This document shows, piece after piece, positions 1-11,838 of a stretch of 64,000 bases of DNA. Numbering within the stretch: position 1 is the first letter of the stretch; the number at the start of each line of letters is the position of its first letter. Below the pieces are notes generated by a model that worked only from the letters and a program-made list of their open reading frames with translations, searched no databases and had not been told where the DNA came from. The stretch comes from Siphonodentalium dalli (taxonomy: Eukaryota > Mollusca > Scaphopoda > Gadilida > Siphonodentaliidae): assembly GCA_032622095.1 (NCBI GenBank), contig CP136066.1, positions 225,748,961-225,812,960 on the forward strand, given 5' to 3'. Both the position numbers and the translations under genes were made by a program.

Positions 1-197
1 AGGTATTTTAATATAATTCAAATGTAATGCATATGTAGTTAAATTACTTGCCTTTTGGTGAAATAATGCGAACAAAGGTTGCACTACACATTACTGTGCA
101 TTACTTTTAAAAAGAGGTGCATTGTAATGCATCACCATTACACACTACCATTACCTCACCTATGGTATGTAAATTATAAGGAGATGTTGAATTTGTA
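1..197. other. Unassigned AT-rich sequence
   Basis: No coding region, splice-bounded exon or recognised repeat is visible. The short open frames here have no supporting motif. Confidence 0.5.
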
Positions 198-779
198 TTT
201 AAAGGGGTACTGTACGCCAAATGTTGTTGTTGGTTTCTATAGTCTCCGAGTCGGAGAATAAGGTAACAATTTTTTCATTATTTGAAAGTCTGTTGAGTAC
301 GAAGTAGTGTTACGGATGGCAAATTTACCGGAATGCAAAAATACAAATTGTCGTTGTCGAGTAATTTTTGTACAGTTTTCAACCAAATGAATCAAATAAA
401 AGTTATATTATAGGCATACTAGTCCCATATAATCATTTAAGTTATTATATCGTCACTAGTCAGTATGTGGCTTGAGTGTTCTCCCCGTATCATCATAATA
501 TTTTAAGCGATCGGTTTAACAATCCAGTATCCCTCAATTAATGTATTTGATTACGGAAATTCGTAATTTAATTGACGCCATTTTATGGCTCCAGTCATAA
601 ATTCAATTTATATCAAATTATAAACTTTTAAATTATAAATTTTTTAGATAGCCTATTAACCTGAGCGTTTACAGAATACATCTTCGACTCAAATTACTTA
701 TGTTTCTATATATTATCGATATTAGATCGTTGTTGTCACCGGAAATTTAATGAAAATGGCGTACAGTACCCCTTTAAAT
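198..779. mobile_element. Foldback MITE with TTTAAAGGGGTACTGTACGCC termini
   Basis: A 23-bp perfect terminal inverted repeat bounds about 580 bp: it reads TTTAAAGGGGTACTGTACGC at 199-218 and its reverse complement ends at 779. No transposase is encoded, so this is a non-autonomous element. The outer 'AAAGGGTACTGTAC' motif is shared with the elements at 38094-38477, 57952-58137 and the fragments near 2.8-4.0 kb, although the interiors differ, which suggests subfamilies mobilised by one source. I cannot assign the superfamily. Confidence 0.75.
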
Positions 780-1616
780 TTTCCATTTTGTGTTGTTAAA
801 TCTATGTATCATGGTTCGGATATATCGATATTCCGGAAGATTTAAGACGTTTACAGAGTATATTAGGTGTCTTATAAATGGCTGGAGTTATTAAATCACG
901 TTAATGACTTACTAATTTTAAATCCAAAAGCGAAGATAGATTTGCGAAGTAGATCCAGATATTTTAAGACAACGCAGAGTTACCGGAGATTACGATTGGT
1001 AAAAGTTAAGGATCAGACGCACGTTTTGTCAAAATGTCCTGGTATTTCAAAATGAAGTTCTCAAAATATTTCAGGAATTTATTTGTGATATTTGGTACAA
1101 GCGAATGCTGTGACACATAAATTGCTAACCGTCAACCCATTGGACATTATAACATCATTTGCTTTACATCGATGGCATGAACCCTATTTAAAATTCCACT
1201 GTCTTCCGGTACCAAGAACTGTAAAATATATCTTTTCAAAAGTACAGTTCATATTATATTCATGCTATCATATCTGAAGATCACGAGGAAACTACATGAT
1301 TGTATCCATAAATAATTTTCTATATTTGAGAATTTTCGTTCGATAACAGTTGACCAATGAAAAATGGGTCTGATATGAGCTCAATGTCATGTTTTCACCA
1401 CCAAGTTAAGCTGACTACCATATGTATGTGACCTTATGCCAGTTGATTTCTCCCTACGTGGGTGGACCGGAGGCATGGACGCTCTTTATAAGCGGCGGTC
1501 ACTGGATTATTGCGAGGATGAAACACATTCAAAATGTGTTAACACTTCCTCTTTTGACAGTCGATACACAATTGCTGGGACAACACTCATTCGGATTGGT
1601 TGGTGACGTAACTTAC
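780..1616. other. Intron or intergenic, no clear feature
   Basis: Open frames of about 60 residues occur near 867-1055 and 1092-1277 but show no domain motif or convincing splice sites. If the CTLD-like exon at 1617-1826 has a downstream partner it should lie here or to the left of the window. The only candidate acceptor, near 1508, leads into 23 codons without the W/C pattern expected of the second half of a C-type lectin domain. Confidence 0.4.
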
Positions 1617-1826
1617 GTTGTGGTTGCAATTCACACAATATTACAGCCTGCTGCAACCATGCACCAACGGCTTCAATGTTGCTGGCGTCGACAGTTAATA
1701 GGCCTCCATAGGTAGTGTCACACAGCTCTTTAGCGTCCGCTCTGTTCATCTTATTTTTGCCACATATCGTATCGTTCGGACTTGCATGGCATACTCCATC
1801 AATCTCAATTTCGCCATTGCTGCATC
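1617..1826 (-). CDS. Exon: C-type-lectin-like domain, N-terminal half
   Basis: This is a 210-nt phase 1-1 exon. The acceptor is CATTATACAG|GATGC (AG at 1828-1827) and the donor is CACAAC|GTAAGTTACG (GT at 1616-1615). The 70 codons begin CSNGEIEIDGVC and continue through NRADAKELCDTTYGGLLTVD and IEAVGAWLQQAV. The order 'C-x-G...G-x-C', then A-x-x-L-C, then G-G-L-L-x-V-D/E, then a hydrophobic helix ending in W-L, is the first half of a C-type lectin domain, which binds ligands (often sugars) outside the cell. The second half, with the Trp-rich and Ca-site motifs, is not visible, so ligand type cannot be judged. Strand and phase match the EGF exons upstream at 12.9-32.8 kb, and I infer it is a downstream exon of that gene. 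It could instead be an orphan or decayed exon. Confidence 0.6.
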
Positions 1827-2805
1827 CTGTATAATGTATGAACGTATGGCTAATGTATGAACGAATGGATACCATATGAACAAATGGATAATGTAGTAGA
1901 CATCTTTCGCACAATGGACCTTTACGTATAAGAATTGTGAATAGCTAATGGGATGCCCCTACCCCGCCCCCCCCCCCCCTTCGTACGCCGTATTCCATGC
2001 CCTGTTATGAGGTACACCGTATTCCGGCCTAATTGTTAGGAGGTATTCGGTATTCCAAAATTACCGGTATTCGTACGCCGACCTTCCAAAAAATGATCAT
2101 AATAATAATATAATAATATAAATGCGATTTTTTTCACAATAAATTCACGGTTTGACATACAGATCATCGATCGTCGTCATTTTATACCATTTTAGACGTG
2201 GACACTGCGGGATGATCGGCGGTACGTACGGCAATAGAAAATGTATCCATATGGATGTTAACTGGTATTCCGTATTTCCGTATTCCAGGGGTGGGGGTGT
2301 GGGCCTCTAATGGTGGTCAAAAATTTGTCGGACGGCCCAAAAATCTGTTCGCAGAATGGACGATTGTAATACAACTCCGTGTATATAATTATATCATTAT
2401 TTCAGACAGTTCAGTCCATATTATTTGTGTTCACATAAATGACTAAAGTATATACATACAGCAGGTAAATTTATTTTTATTTGAACTATATCGGTCAATT
2501 AGTTATTTCGTGGCCACGAATATTAGTTATTTCGAGGCCATGAATTAGTTATTTCGTGGCATAATAAATTCCCATGTCCTAAACCAGCCACGTATGACAC
2601 GGACTGTCTGTCGATAAATTAGTATTTTAATGAGAATCATTTCAACTAGTTTTAGCCGGCATATGGATTGAAATTATGAAAAACGCTATGGTTATGGACT
2701 GGACATATAAAACCGCAACCCCGGTAAGCAGCTGTATGATCTGGGGGAAAAACTGTTTGGAAAAACAATTCTGGTTTCCATTGCTTCGCTTCGCTCGGAG
2801 GAGTC
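1827..2805. other. Non-coding, with poly-C run and short direct repeats
   Basis: A C-rich run lies near 1963-1980, an AAT microsatellite at 2098-2118, and three spaced copies of 'ttagttatttcgtggc' at about 2500-2562. The stretch 1990-2290 is rich in repeated 'gtattcc/ccggtattcg' words. No exon seen. Confidence 0.4.
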
Positions 2806-3055
2806 CAGCGACACTGTACACTAAATCCGACCATTTATGGGTCCATCTCCTTTTATACTCAACAGAATATATGCAAAACATGAATGAATTTGAACCATGG
2901 ATTAGTGCAAAATACACTCGTGTGCTCTTCGGAACGACATGCAAACAACATGGTAATTATTCTGAAAATGAATGTATGACTCCAGTCATAAATTCATTTT
3001 CATTATAATTACCATGTTTGGTTGTACTGTTCGTAGATCACACGAGACAACACAT
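2806..3055. mobile_element. Foldback MITE fragment (GTACTGTACACTAAATCC family)
   Basis: The segment aligns by eye with the left arm and centre of the 38094-38477 element: 'ctgtacactaaatccg', 'ccatctccttttatactcaa', 'gaatgaatttgaaccatgg', and the central palindrome 'atgactccagtcat' at 2976-2989. The right arm is incomplete. Its open frames on both strands come from this inverted structure and are not genes. Confidence 0.7.
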
Positions 3056-3419
3056 AACATAATATTTTCGACATCTCAAATGTATTATTATCCATTGTTT
3101 TTTGCGGTCTCTTCATAATTGCTCATATTCTATATACAATGAAGGTGGTTATATGAGAAGATTTATTTCCCGATTAATCCCTGATTAATCCAGATAAATT
3201 CTTTGTTGAAAATCCACATTGTTACTGTTTGTGGCAGGGATGGTGAGCTTATATTAACCAAATGTACATATAGTGGTATCCATGATACCAGCAATCTAGC
3301 GGTGTTAACCAAAGTGTCCCTATTAGAGTCAGGGATGGAGAGGGGATGGGTGTAGCGGTGAAAACAAATATCGCCGATGTTCACAAAACCTATACATGAC
3401 CATCTCTATAATTATGCTG

Positions 3420-3602
3420 GAGTAATACATTCATTTCCATTATAATTCCCACAGTGTATGCATCGCTGGTAGAGCACATGAGTGTATTTTGCACTAATCA
3501 ATGGCTCAAATTCATTCATTTGTTGCCTATATTATGTTGAGTATAAAAGGAGATGGTCCCACAAATGGCCGGATTTAGTGTAGAGTACCCCTTGTAACCT
3601 TT
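3420..3602. mobile_element. Foldback MITE right-arm fragment
   Basis: This is the reverse-oriented arm of the same family: 'tcatttccattataattccc', 'ttgcactaatcaatggctc', 'ggccggatttagtgtagagt', ending in 'acccctt'. It is separated from the left-arm copy at 2806-3055 by about 370 bp of other sequence, so the two may be remains of separate insertions. Confidence 0.65.
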
Positions 3603-3644
3603 CAGTGCCATTTGCAAGTCTGATTTTTGTATCAACCCATATAC

Positions 3645-3882
3645 CCTGTGCCAAAGCATTCTCTTATATATGCGAGTCGACCATATGTCGCCTCGCATAT
3701 ATAAGAGAATGCATTGGCGTAACATTTTTTTTACAATTTTAATAAGTTGTTCTTGTATTCTTTAACAATTTTATAATTTCACCCATACAGAGCCCCAGAC
3801 AAACATGAGCAGACGACACTCTTCTATATGCTTCTCTATATGTGTGGGGCTCCCTGCAGGGTAATGGATGTTTTTTTATTTT
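3645..3882. mobile_element. Hairpin-ended MITE, left part only
   Basis: It starts with CCCTGTGCCAAAGCATTCTC, forms the terminal hairpin (arms around 'gagtcgaccatatgtcgcctc'), then continues through the centre ('cagacaaacatgagcagacg', 'gtgtggggctccctgcaggg'). The second terminal hairpin seen in full copies such as 48325-48692 is missing; the sequence instead runs into another MITE arm at 3883. Confidence 0.75.
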
Positions 3883-3962
3883 GATTCATTTGTTGCACAT
3901 TATTACGTTGAGTATGAAAGGAGATGGTTCCGTACATGGCCGGGTTTCGTGTACAGTAAGAC
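3883..3962. mobile_element. Foldback MITE terminal fragment
   Basis: 'Tcatttgttgcacattatt', 'gagtatgaaaggagatggtt' and 'gtgtacagta' match the right end of the 38094-38477 family. It directly abuts the truncated hairpin MITE, so one probably interrupted or replaced part of the other. Confidence 0.55.
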
Positions 3963-5946
3963 AGTAAAACGATGTAGTAGTCAGATATCGATGAGAGGAG
4001 TGCACTTTCTACCATTTTTAATTGAGTTATTTTAGTTCTATTGAAGGAAGCTATTGACACTCACTTCTCTGTTATGGCGTACATTCGCTGCCCTGGGTGA
4101 CATTGGGAATGGGGTGCTACACATGGGCACTATAATTGATAACACTGAGTTGGTTCCAAAATCAGCTTCAAATTTATATTAGGCATTTTCATGATATGAA
4201 GATACTACTAGTTTCGTGTGGCATCAACATTTATAACAGCAACATTGACAATAGAAAATTTAACCATATGTATACAATGTTTGGTTACTGTTTACAGCTA
4301 AGCTGTGTGTCAAGTTATTGAATCACTCAGTGAGTATTCCGGAATGATCCAATCTGGAAGCATGTTACACTGATCTACGTTCGTTGAGAATTCCAACCAC
4401 GTCCATTGCGCCATTCCAAACTAACATCAATAAATAATGTCCTAAGTATGCGCAGTTGTAACTATATACTTCTTTTCTCGGGAAGAATTAATGTCGATAA
4501 ACAAATGTCAATTATTCTGACAGGATGAGCAGCTCTCTGTGAGCAAGTTGAATTTACAGTAGATCGGTCAAATTTTGGAGGCGAATCTAAAGTATACCGA
4601 CGTACATGCTGCTGCATTAAAATCGCTCATTCATTAGCCCGTTGGATTTGGGGCTAAAAATAGGTTACTGTTAGACTACTTAACTATACATAGTTATGTT
4701 ATCTAGCGTTGTCACGAGTAAACCGTTCCATTTGAAAATCAGCAAATCGCACGCTAGAACACAACCCATAAGTCATAAGATGTACTCGTCAAATTATTTT
4801 TATTTCGATGTTTGAATTTTGCCCCTTTGCGATTTTCGGTGGAATTTTCCAAAAGTCTCAAACCACCCCGACTCGCATTCTCCGTTGGGCAGGTTACTTT
4901 TAAAGTATAGTGGTAAAACTGTGTGGGCGTACACTGAGTACCCCAAAGTACTTGCTATGGCATTAACTTGCTCTCTAATTCGCCCGTTTGGATTTGGCGG
5001 GAAGAATATGAGCAATTTTTCCGTTCCCGGTATAGCGGAAATGCCTGGGAGAAAAAACGTTTAAGCAGCATATTCGGGTCCAAATCTCTCTTACCATTCC
5101 GAATATGCGATCAAAACAAATAATAGCGCTGGAAAACCCCTCAGTTTATACGTCCTTGTGTATGGTGTTTGCATATATATGGCGATAACTCCGCGGGGAA
5201 AGCGCGGACACATGTTATAATGCCCGTGGCCAGTAGAGCATTTCGAGGTGTGCCTGTGGTCCAAATTTGATGCCCTGCTCCTCTTAATTTCCGAGATAAT
5301 AAAATGATATTTTTAAGATAAAGGGAGATAACACCGCAGGGAAAACGCCGACAATACTAGTTATGACGTCAAGGCATACAACTCATTGGCCCCAACATAC
5401 GTACCGAATTTTAGTTCGCTACTCCTCATACTTTCAGAGATTAAGGCGTTGAAAAATGGTTAAGTATAATAATAACAAGAAAAATAATTGTTCTTTTAAT
5501 TTCACTCTGGGCCGAAATCGCGATACCTTTATTTTGAGTATCCCTTAGATGCCAACATTCACTAGAAATTTCGAGGTCCTCCTCCCATTAGTTTCTGAGT
5601 ATTTCCAATTATACTGAAAACGGCCATAAAAGAAGAACACTATACTTCCTTGGTTACACCATGGAAGTATAATAATAATGACCAGTTTTGTATAGCGATT
5701 GACCAATTACTTGCAATAACACGCTTGGTACAATATTATCCCAGCCAGTCATTTGTACAAGGCAACCATGAACCAGCTACAGCCATTGCCCGCGATGCTC
5801 TAGTTTGATCAGAACATGCTCTGATACTCATCAGTATGACAAGCTGACTGGTACTCTTTTAGCGTATGCGTGATGCAAAGCCGACACAGTACGAGCGACC
5901 TTGCTCAAGGGTCACAACTTGGCGCGGGTTTTGAAACAGCAAAGCA
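3963..5946. other. Long stretch without a supportable gene
   Basis: Overlapping open frames on both strands at 4800-5064 lack motifs. The 5170-5660 part holds repeated phrases such as 'gataactccgcggggaaa' and 'gagataacaccgcagggaaa' with 'tttcgaggt', which looks like an old dispersed repeat. No splice-bounded exon seen. Confidence 0.35.
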
Positions 5947-6500
5947 ATCTGACAATACGACATACGATACAAGCGGAATCCGGCAGAATCCGGCGTGCGA
6001 TACAGGCGGAATCCGGCGTGCGATACAGACGGAATCCGTATTAATGATACAGGTGGAATCCGGCGTACGATACAGGCGGAATCCGGCATGCGAAACAGGC
6101 GATATCCGGCGTACGATACAGACGGAATCCGGCATACAATACCGGCGGAATACGGCGTGCGATACTGATGGAATACGACATACGATACAGGCGGAATCCG
6201 GCATACGATACATGTGGAATCTGGCATACGACACAGGCGAAATCCGGCATACGATACTGGCGGAATCCGTATTAATGTTAAAGTTGGAATCCGGCGTACG
6301 ACACAGATGTAATGCGACATACTACACAGGCGTAATCCGGCATACGATACCGGCGGAATCCGGCGTGCGATACAGGCTGCATACGGTGCACGATACAGGT
6401 GGAATACGGCGTACGATTAATCCTGAATCCGGCGTACGATACAGACGGAATCCGGCGTACGATACAGGCGGAATCCGGCGTACGATACAGGCGGAATCAA
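5947..6500. repeat. 23-bp minisatellite, about 23 copies
   Basis: The unit is about 'ggcggaatccggcgtacgataca' with point variation, repeated from about 5950 to 6499. Because 23 is not a multiple of three and the unit lacks stops in most frames, reading frames stay open on both strands for more than 100 codons with a 23-residue super-period. I treat these as repeat artefacts, not proteins. Two units are interrupted by 'ttaatg' variants near 6043 and 6272. Confidence 0.9.
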
Positions 6501-8082
6501 GAGTAAGAAAAAAACAGACGGTGGTACTCTCATTAATTCGATAATTTACCGTATAATTAAAAACGTTCCCATGGAAACAATATGATTTCCCGGTAGGCAT
6601 TACGATTATTATGTTTTAGAACGGTCGAAACTAATATTATTCGTAACTGAAAAATACATTTTAGTTCTTCTATTAGGATCATAGTTTTGATGAAACATAA
6701 ATCCTCAGTGCATAAGGCGATAAACAATACTTGTGAAAGTTTGCAGAGGATCAAACTTGTTATATGACTCGTGGAATTTAACCATAATAAAGGCTGCGCA
6801 CGGTAGTATGTTCACCTTTCACTGATATGGTTACTGTATACATATGGTTGTAAATAAAAAAGATGATAATAGTAATAGATGCTAAGCGAATCGTTAATAT
6901 TCAGTTACGAGTAATACTAATTTCTACCATTCTAACCATGAATCGGCATGCCCTTTTAAGACATAAAACAAGCTACATGTGTCATAGTTAAGCCTCAAAT
7001 TTATGTACATGCGTGAAATTGTCCAGTCACTTGTAAACACAATTTTTGTTTTAACATGTGAATCTGTACATCACGACAATGCAATACCAGACAGACGAAG
7101 TGGTATATTGAGGCGCGCCTTTATTGCAATATTGAGCATCGAACCGCCGATTGGAACCGAAGCAAGCACATCTAAAAGCAATGGACACTCATTACTGAGT
7201 CCCACTGTTACACATCACAATGACTTAGGATTAAGATCTTCTAGTAATGATTTGTTATTTACTTTAGAAATAGTTCATATAGCATACTATTGTACCCAAT
7301 GTATCTTAAAGGTACCCATCACGTATACCTGTGAATTACATGAACAGGCAAAACATTAAATTAGCAACCAATTATGGCATGTATTTTGTTTGGAGTGTTC
7401 TATGCAACACTGTGTTTCGTATGCAATACAGGCTTAAACAAACTAGATGGTGTTTAAATCACCGAAGGCCGATATTCCAGATGGTAAGTTATTTTTAGCA
7501 TATTACATGGGTTACATTTATGACTAAATGCGAACACATGTGTATATTAATTTCTCATATACTTTTACGATTCATTCGTATACACTCTAAATGTTATGTT
7601 ATATACGGAGGTATCAAGCATTGGCCAGGAAAAGGCTTACTATGTGGACACGTGTTTACACATTAGCTTGATGTATTCTTTAATCGTTCATTACTTAAAC
7701 ATGAACTCTTTATTATCGTTCATTTATATCATTATTAGTAGAAATATAGTCCAAACTAGCCAGTGTATGGGATAATATATCGCCAATACTGCTTTATTGC
7801 TGTAACTGTAATTATTGCACCATGTATTACAACCAAACAAGCGAGACAACTCATCACAACACATAAGTTTGTAATATTACTGAAGCCTTTGGCGTTTGTA
7901 TCATGCCATGTACATTTTCTCTCTCATTATTGTTACAATTTTATGGCATTCATTTTGAGTTTATTTAGTTTTAAGTAATTGCCTGTTAGGTGTTACGATG
8001 TGTTGTAAGCCCCTTTTATTGGTAAATCATGTATAAACACCTTCTACTATAGTTAAACTACGCTAGTCTCTATGGAGGTTTG
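6501..8082. other. No clear gene
   Basis: AT-rich sequence. An open frame at 7003-7359 (plus strand) is the longest, and the region 7080-7260 is also open on the minus strand. Neither shows a domain I recognise, and splice sites are not convincing. Confidence 0.35.
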
Positions 8083-8507
8083 GTGTGTCTTACCAATAAG
8101 CCATATATATGCACGAAGGCAACGTGTTCAAAGTTTGCATGTACATGTCGGATTGTGTGCTTATGATTTCTTAGAGCAGTACAGTATCTATATGCGTTAT
8201 GACGTATATATAGATGGAACTAATGAGTTTTCACACACATATCTATGTTTTTGTGGACTATATACGTGTTATTATATGTGACAGTATATACACAAAAGTA
8301 ATCTGTTTTAAGTATGCAATTGCGTGTCTGATTTATGTATATGTACATGTTTCTTAATGCAAAATCACTACACAACTGTGTGTCTTACCAATGAGCCGTG
8401 ATATGCACAAATGCAATGTGTTCAAAGTATGCGTGCACATGTCTGATTGCTACCAATGTTTTCTTCATTCAAACTCTATACATATATGTGGGTTATGACG
8501 TATATTG
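8083..8507. repeat. Diverged tandem duplication, period about 295 bp
   Basis: The block beginning 'gtgtgtcttaccaataagcc' (8083-8215) recurs as 'gtgtgtcttaccaatgagcc' (8378-8507). Both copies continue with 'gcacgaaggcaacgtgttca'-like and 'gttatgacgtatat' words. Divergence is substantial, so the duplication is old. Confidence 0.65.
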
Positions 8508-8696
8508 TAATGGTAAAGTATATAAACGCTCTTTAAAATAGTTAATCTATACGCATATGCAGTAGGGTTTATGTGCATATCAACATGTCATTAAATAAAT
8601 CATATATATATAAAATCTCGTTATATTATGACTCAACTTTTAAATTCCCCATACTTTCATGTCTGCAATAGGTTTAAATTGTGACATTTGTCTTCT

Positions 8697-9747
8697 TAAT
8701 GGTAAACTGAATCTTATATCTATAGATTAGTTATATATGGGAATGTTTTAGCCAGTCCTATTTGGAGTAAATACGTAGGTGTGTCCTTTAATGTGATGCA
8801 ATTACAGAAACGGTGTATACAAACGCAGTGTTTGGAATAATATGTGAACTTCAAAATAGTTAAAAGTACACACATGTACTTCAAATTTCATTATTTACGG
8901 TCGATTTCGTGTTATGAAGTCAGTCATTTTATATTTACGTAATACGCGATTCAAAAATCATCCATTTGACAATTTGCTTAAACGTTATTATCACTATATA
9001 TGGCATATACAAATGCTCCATTTGACGATTGTATGACAATGCAAAATGACTACTTTTTAAAATGCGAATTTGAAAGAATTGCGACTTCTTTCAAATTTGC
9101 GTTTTAAAAAGTAGTCATTCGCATTGTCATGCTTTGTCAAATGGCAGTAAAAATGTACCTGTGTTTGTGCACACATTCATATTATTTTCCATATCAACAC
9201 AGAGTTTAAAATATATTTTGATGGAGTGTTGAAAGAACCCGCTTTTTCAATTTCGCGTCTTAAAAATTAGGAATTTCGCATTGTCATACTTCGTCAAATG
9301 GCGCGTTTTATATATGCCAAATATAGTGGTAATATGGTTTTAAAATATTGTCAATACGTGATTATAAAATGACTCACTTCATAACTCGAAATCGACGGTA
9401 AATAATAAAATTTGAAGTACAAATGTGTACTTTTAGCTATTTTGAAGTTAACATCTTATTCCAAACATTGCATTGTTATACTTCTTTGCATCACATTTAA
9501 GGATATACCTACGTGTTTACTCTAAATATGACTGGCTAAAACATTCCCATATATAACTCGTGTATACATATATAACTCGTGTACTTTTAGCTATTTTGAA
9601 GTTAACATATTATTCCAAACATTGCATTGTTATACTTCTTTGCATCACATTTAAGGATATACCTACGTGTTTACTCTAAATATGACTGGCTAAAACATTC
9701 CCATATATAACTCGTGTATACACATAAGATTCAGTTTACCATTAAAG
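8697..9747. mobile_element. About 1-kb imperfect foldback element
   Basis: The left arm starting 'taatggtaaactgaatctta' at 8697 is mirrored by 'taagattcagtttaccatta' ending at 9747. The mirror continues through 'tatatgggaatgttttagcc', 'aaatacgtaggtgtgtcctt', 'aaaagtacacacatgtactt' and 'ttatttacggtcgatttcg' to the centre near 9080. The inner part (9011-9146) is a tighter palindrome around 'aaagaattgcgacttcttt'. No coding capacity. Confidence 0.8.
9425..9720. repeat. Tandem duplication of 154 bp inside the foldback
   Basis: 'Gtgtacttttagctattttg ... cccatatataactcgtgtat' at 9425-9578 is repeated almost identically from 9579. The left arm of the foldback has this segment once, so the duplication postdates formation of the inverted repeat. 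Confidence 0.85.
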
Positions 9748-11149
9748 TGTAACTGACACGATTTAATAAATCTAAACAGTATACAATGTAAATGATGCAT
9801 CTTTCATCACTCAATGACAATACAATCGTTTCCAGTCGTGACTACAGCCGAATCGACTACCCGAGATCAATAACTGTAAAACGCTATGTTTTTGTTTTGA
9901 TTTTGCACGAAACACGTGGCCTTATTGCGTGACGTCATAGGCAGAGGACCGGTGTGTTATATCCATTAGTTCATGAAGCAATTCTCTAAATATATACGGT
10001 ATTCTGGTCTTCAAATTGTCACAATATTTCTAATTTGTGGTGTGTTTTAAGTTATCTGACTGATATAGTATTCACTGTCAGACATAAACAAATTAAATTT
10101 GTTTGTTGTGTGTAGACCAAGGAATTTGGAAATCACGCAAATTTGTCACCATGGAGAATCTCGCTGTCTTTAAATTCGTTGAATTGTCAGCTGTCGATTA
10201 GTTGTATTAATATTTTAATAGATGACAGATATATGCATAGAATAAATCAAATTATAGTGGTCTGATTGACAATTTCACAAGTTTAGAGAAATCTTCCTTG
10301 CTGACTAATAGTTATATTTCTACTCGTCACGTCTTCACAAATAATGTCATGATTCGGGTGAAAAATAAAAAACAATAACGATTCACCGGTCGGGAATGGC
10401 GAATCTTTAATGAAAATTGCTTCTCTTACAAGAGTGTGGAAGCAAATCGTTCGGAATCGTAGAACGTACTGTTATAACTTTACACATAACCTGCATGGTT
10501 ACCGATAATAAATACACCAAACTTCTATTTATACATACAATAAGCCTGTATGTGCACTTTTAAGAATACCGATTTCTCATCAACTATCACAATTTTTGTT
10601 AATCTAATATAGTTAAAGACCATCAGAATAGCCGGGAATATGACCATTAATTTGTTATATAAATAACGCGCCAGATAACCACGCCCAAAATATTATATAC
10701 TTCAGTGTCAGTGTCAGCCGATGTGCATTCGGTACAAACGCAAAACAGTATAGATCCTGTGTCAGACATGAACTATATGTATCTATATCCGTCGGTCTTA
10801 TTTTTCCCACAATGCGCAAAAATAAAACTACAAGAACACACGAGTGTTCATAAGATTTTCAAAATACGACACACAGAAAATTACGTTAGAACATCAACGT
10901 TGACTCAGTGCCAGAAGCAGTTTAGTATATTGTGCAGCTACAGACGAGACCAGATGTATGTGTCATTATACATGCATCCGACTTCATAGGATCTATAATC
11001 GAAAAGCTCGATGTTTATGTTCCAGAAAATAGGCATTTTAACTGTTTTGTTATACTGACTGTGTTACCAAATTGATGGTTTTTCGTCGCTGAATATATCA
11101 AGTCCGAAACAGCAAACATGATAATTGTTTAAGTTATCACAATTTTTTT
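9748..11149. other. No supportable feature
   Basis: Contains an open frame at 10705-10989 on the plus strand without motif or splice support. No repeats of note apart from short A/T runs. Confidence 0.35.
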
Positions 11150-11838
11150 CTAATTGATTTCAAGGCTTTATCACCACTTTCAAAATGTTCTTTATATTTA
11201 GGGACTTCCGAGTCAAACTACCATTTGCTGGTATGATTTGTAAATAAGAGATTCTTGTCACATACTATTGCTCTCACATTACCATTGACGGTTTTACATG
11301 TATCATCATACTATTTTCGTTTCTTTTTCAACTTGTTCTTATTAAAATTAACTCGCTTTGAAGCTATTTAGTTAATTTTTGTCATAAGGGCTGTGAATTT
11401 GTCGACTGCCCTTTCAATTCCGTTTTCATTGTTTCCGAACGATTCAAATCAGAACATCATCAATTTGATTTCAATATTACTGCTATTAAAATCTGCAATA
11501 GCCTTATTTGAGCTTTCAGTTGCCCATTTCAGCGCATAATTCATTTTGTTATGCGTATATCTGTGTTCCTTTTCGTGCACATTTACTGTCGAATAATATA
11601 GGTGCAGAGCCAACTGACTATGTTCTGAATATTCATTCGGTGATTTAGTCAAGAAGATCTCCCGTTGTACTTCCATTTACAATAAGAAAAGATGAAGATT
11701 TGCATAGCGAGATAAGAGGTCTACCAAATGAATTAATCTGTGCATCCAAATTTTCTCGAGGTATTACATCATCTGTTTTATAATTTTTGACAAAGGGACA
11801 TATTCATCACTGTCATCTGCAACATGGTCCACCATTTT
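11150..11838 (-). pseudogene. Decayed non-LTR retrotransposon: APE endonuclease end and linker
   Basis: Reading the minus strand, three frames in succession give pieces that fit an apurinic-like endonuclease domain: VADDSDEYVPL near 11825-11790; DDVIPRENLDAQINSFGRPL and LCKSSSFLIVNGSTTGDLL down to 11655; then NEYSEHSQLALHLYYSTVNV, and after an in-frame stop IERAVDKFTALM and a Lys-rich stretch. 'N-G-R-x-x-G-D' with the preceding 'G-x-x-L-x-x-L-C-K' is typical of the endonuclease of these elements, which nicks target DNA before reverse transcription. Frameshifts, at least three internal stops and a missing segment after GDLL show it is dead. No reverse transcriptase follows. It lies on the same strand as the EGF gene, probably inside an intron. 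Confidence 0.65.

Noticed and set aside
1422-1508. Candidate second half of the C-type lectin domain
   Set aside because: The phase-1 reading from the AG near 1508 gives 23 residues and a stop, without the W and C pattern of that half.
5859-6544. Long overlapping open frames on both strands
   Set aside because: They coincide exactly with the 23-bp minisatellite and arise from its stop-poor unit.
7003-7359. Plus-strand 118-codon frame that looks protein-like in part
   Set aside because: The same stretch is also open on the minus strand, no domain is recognised and splice sites are weak. Left unassigned.
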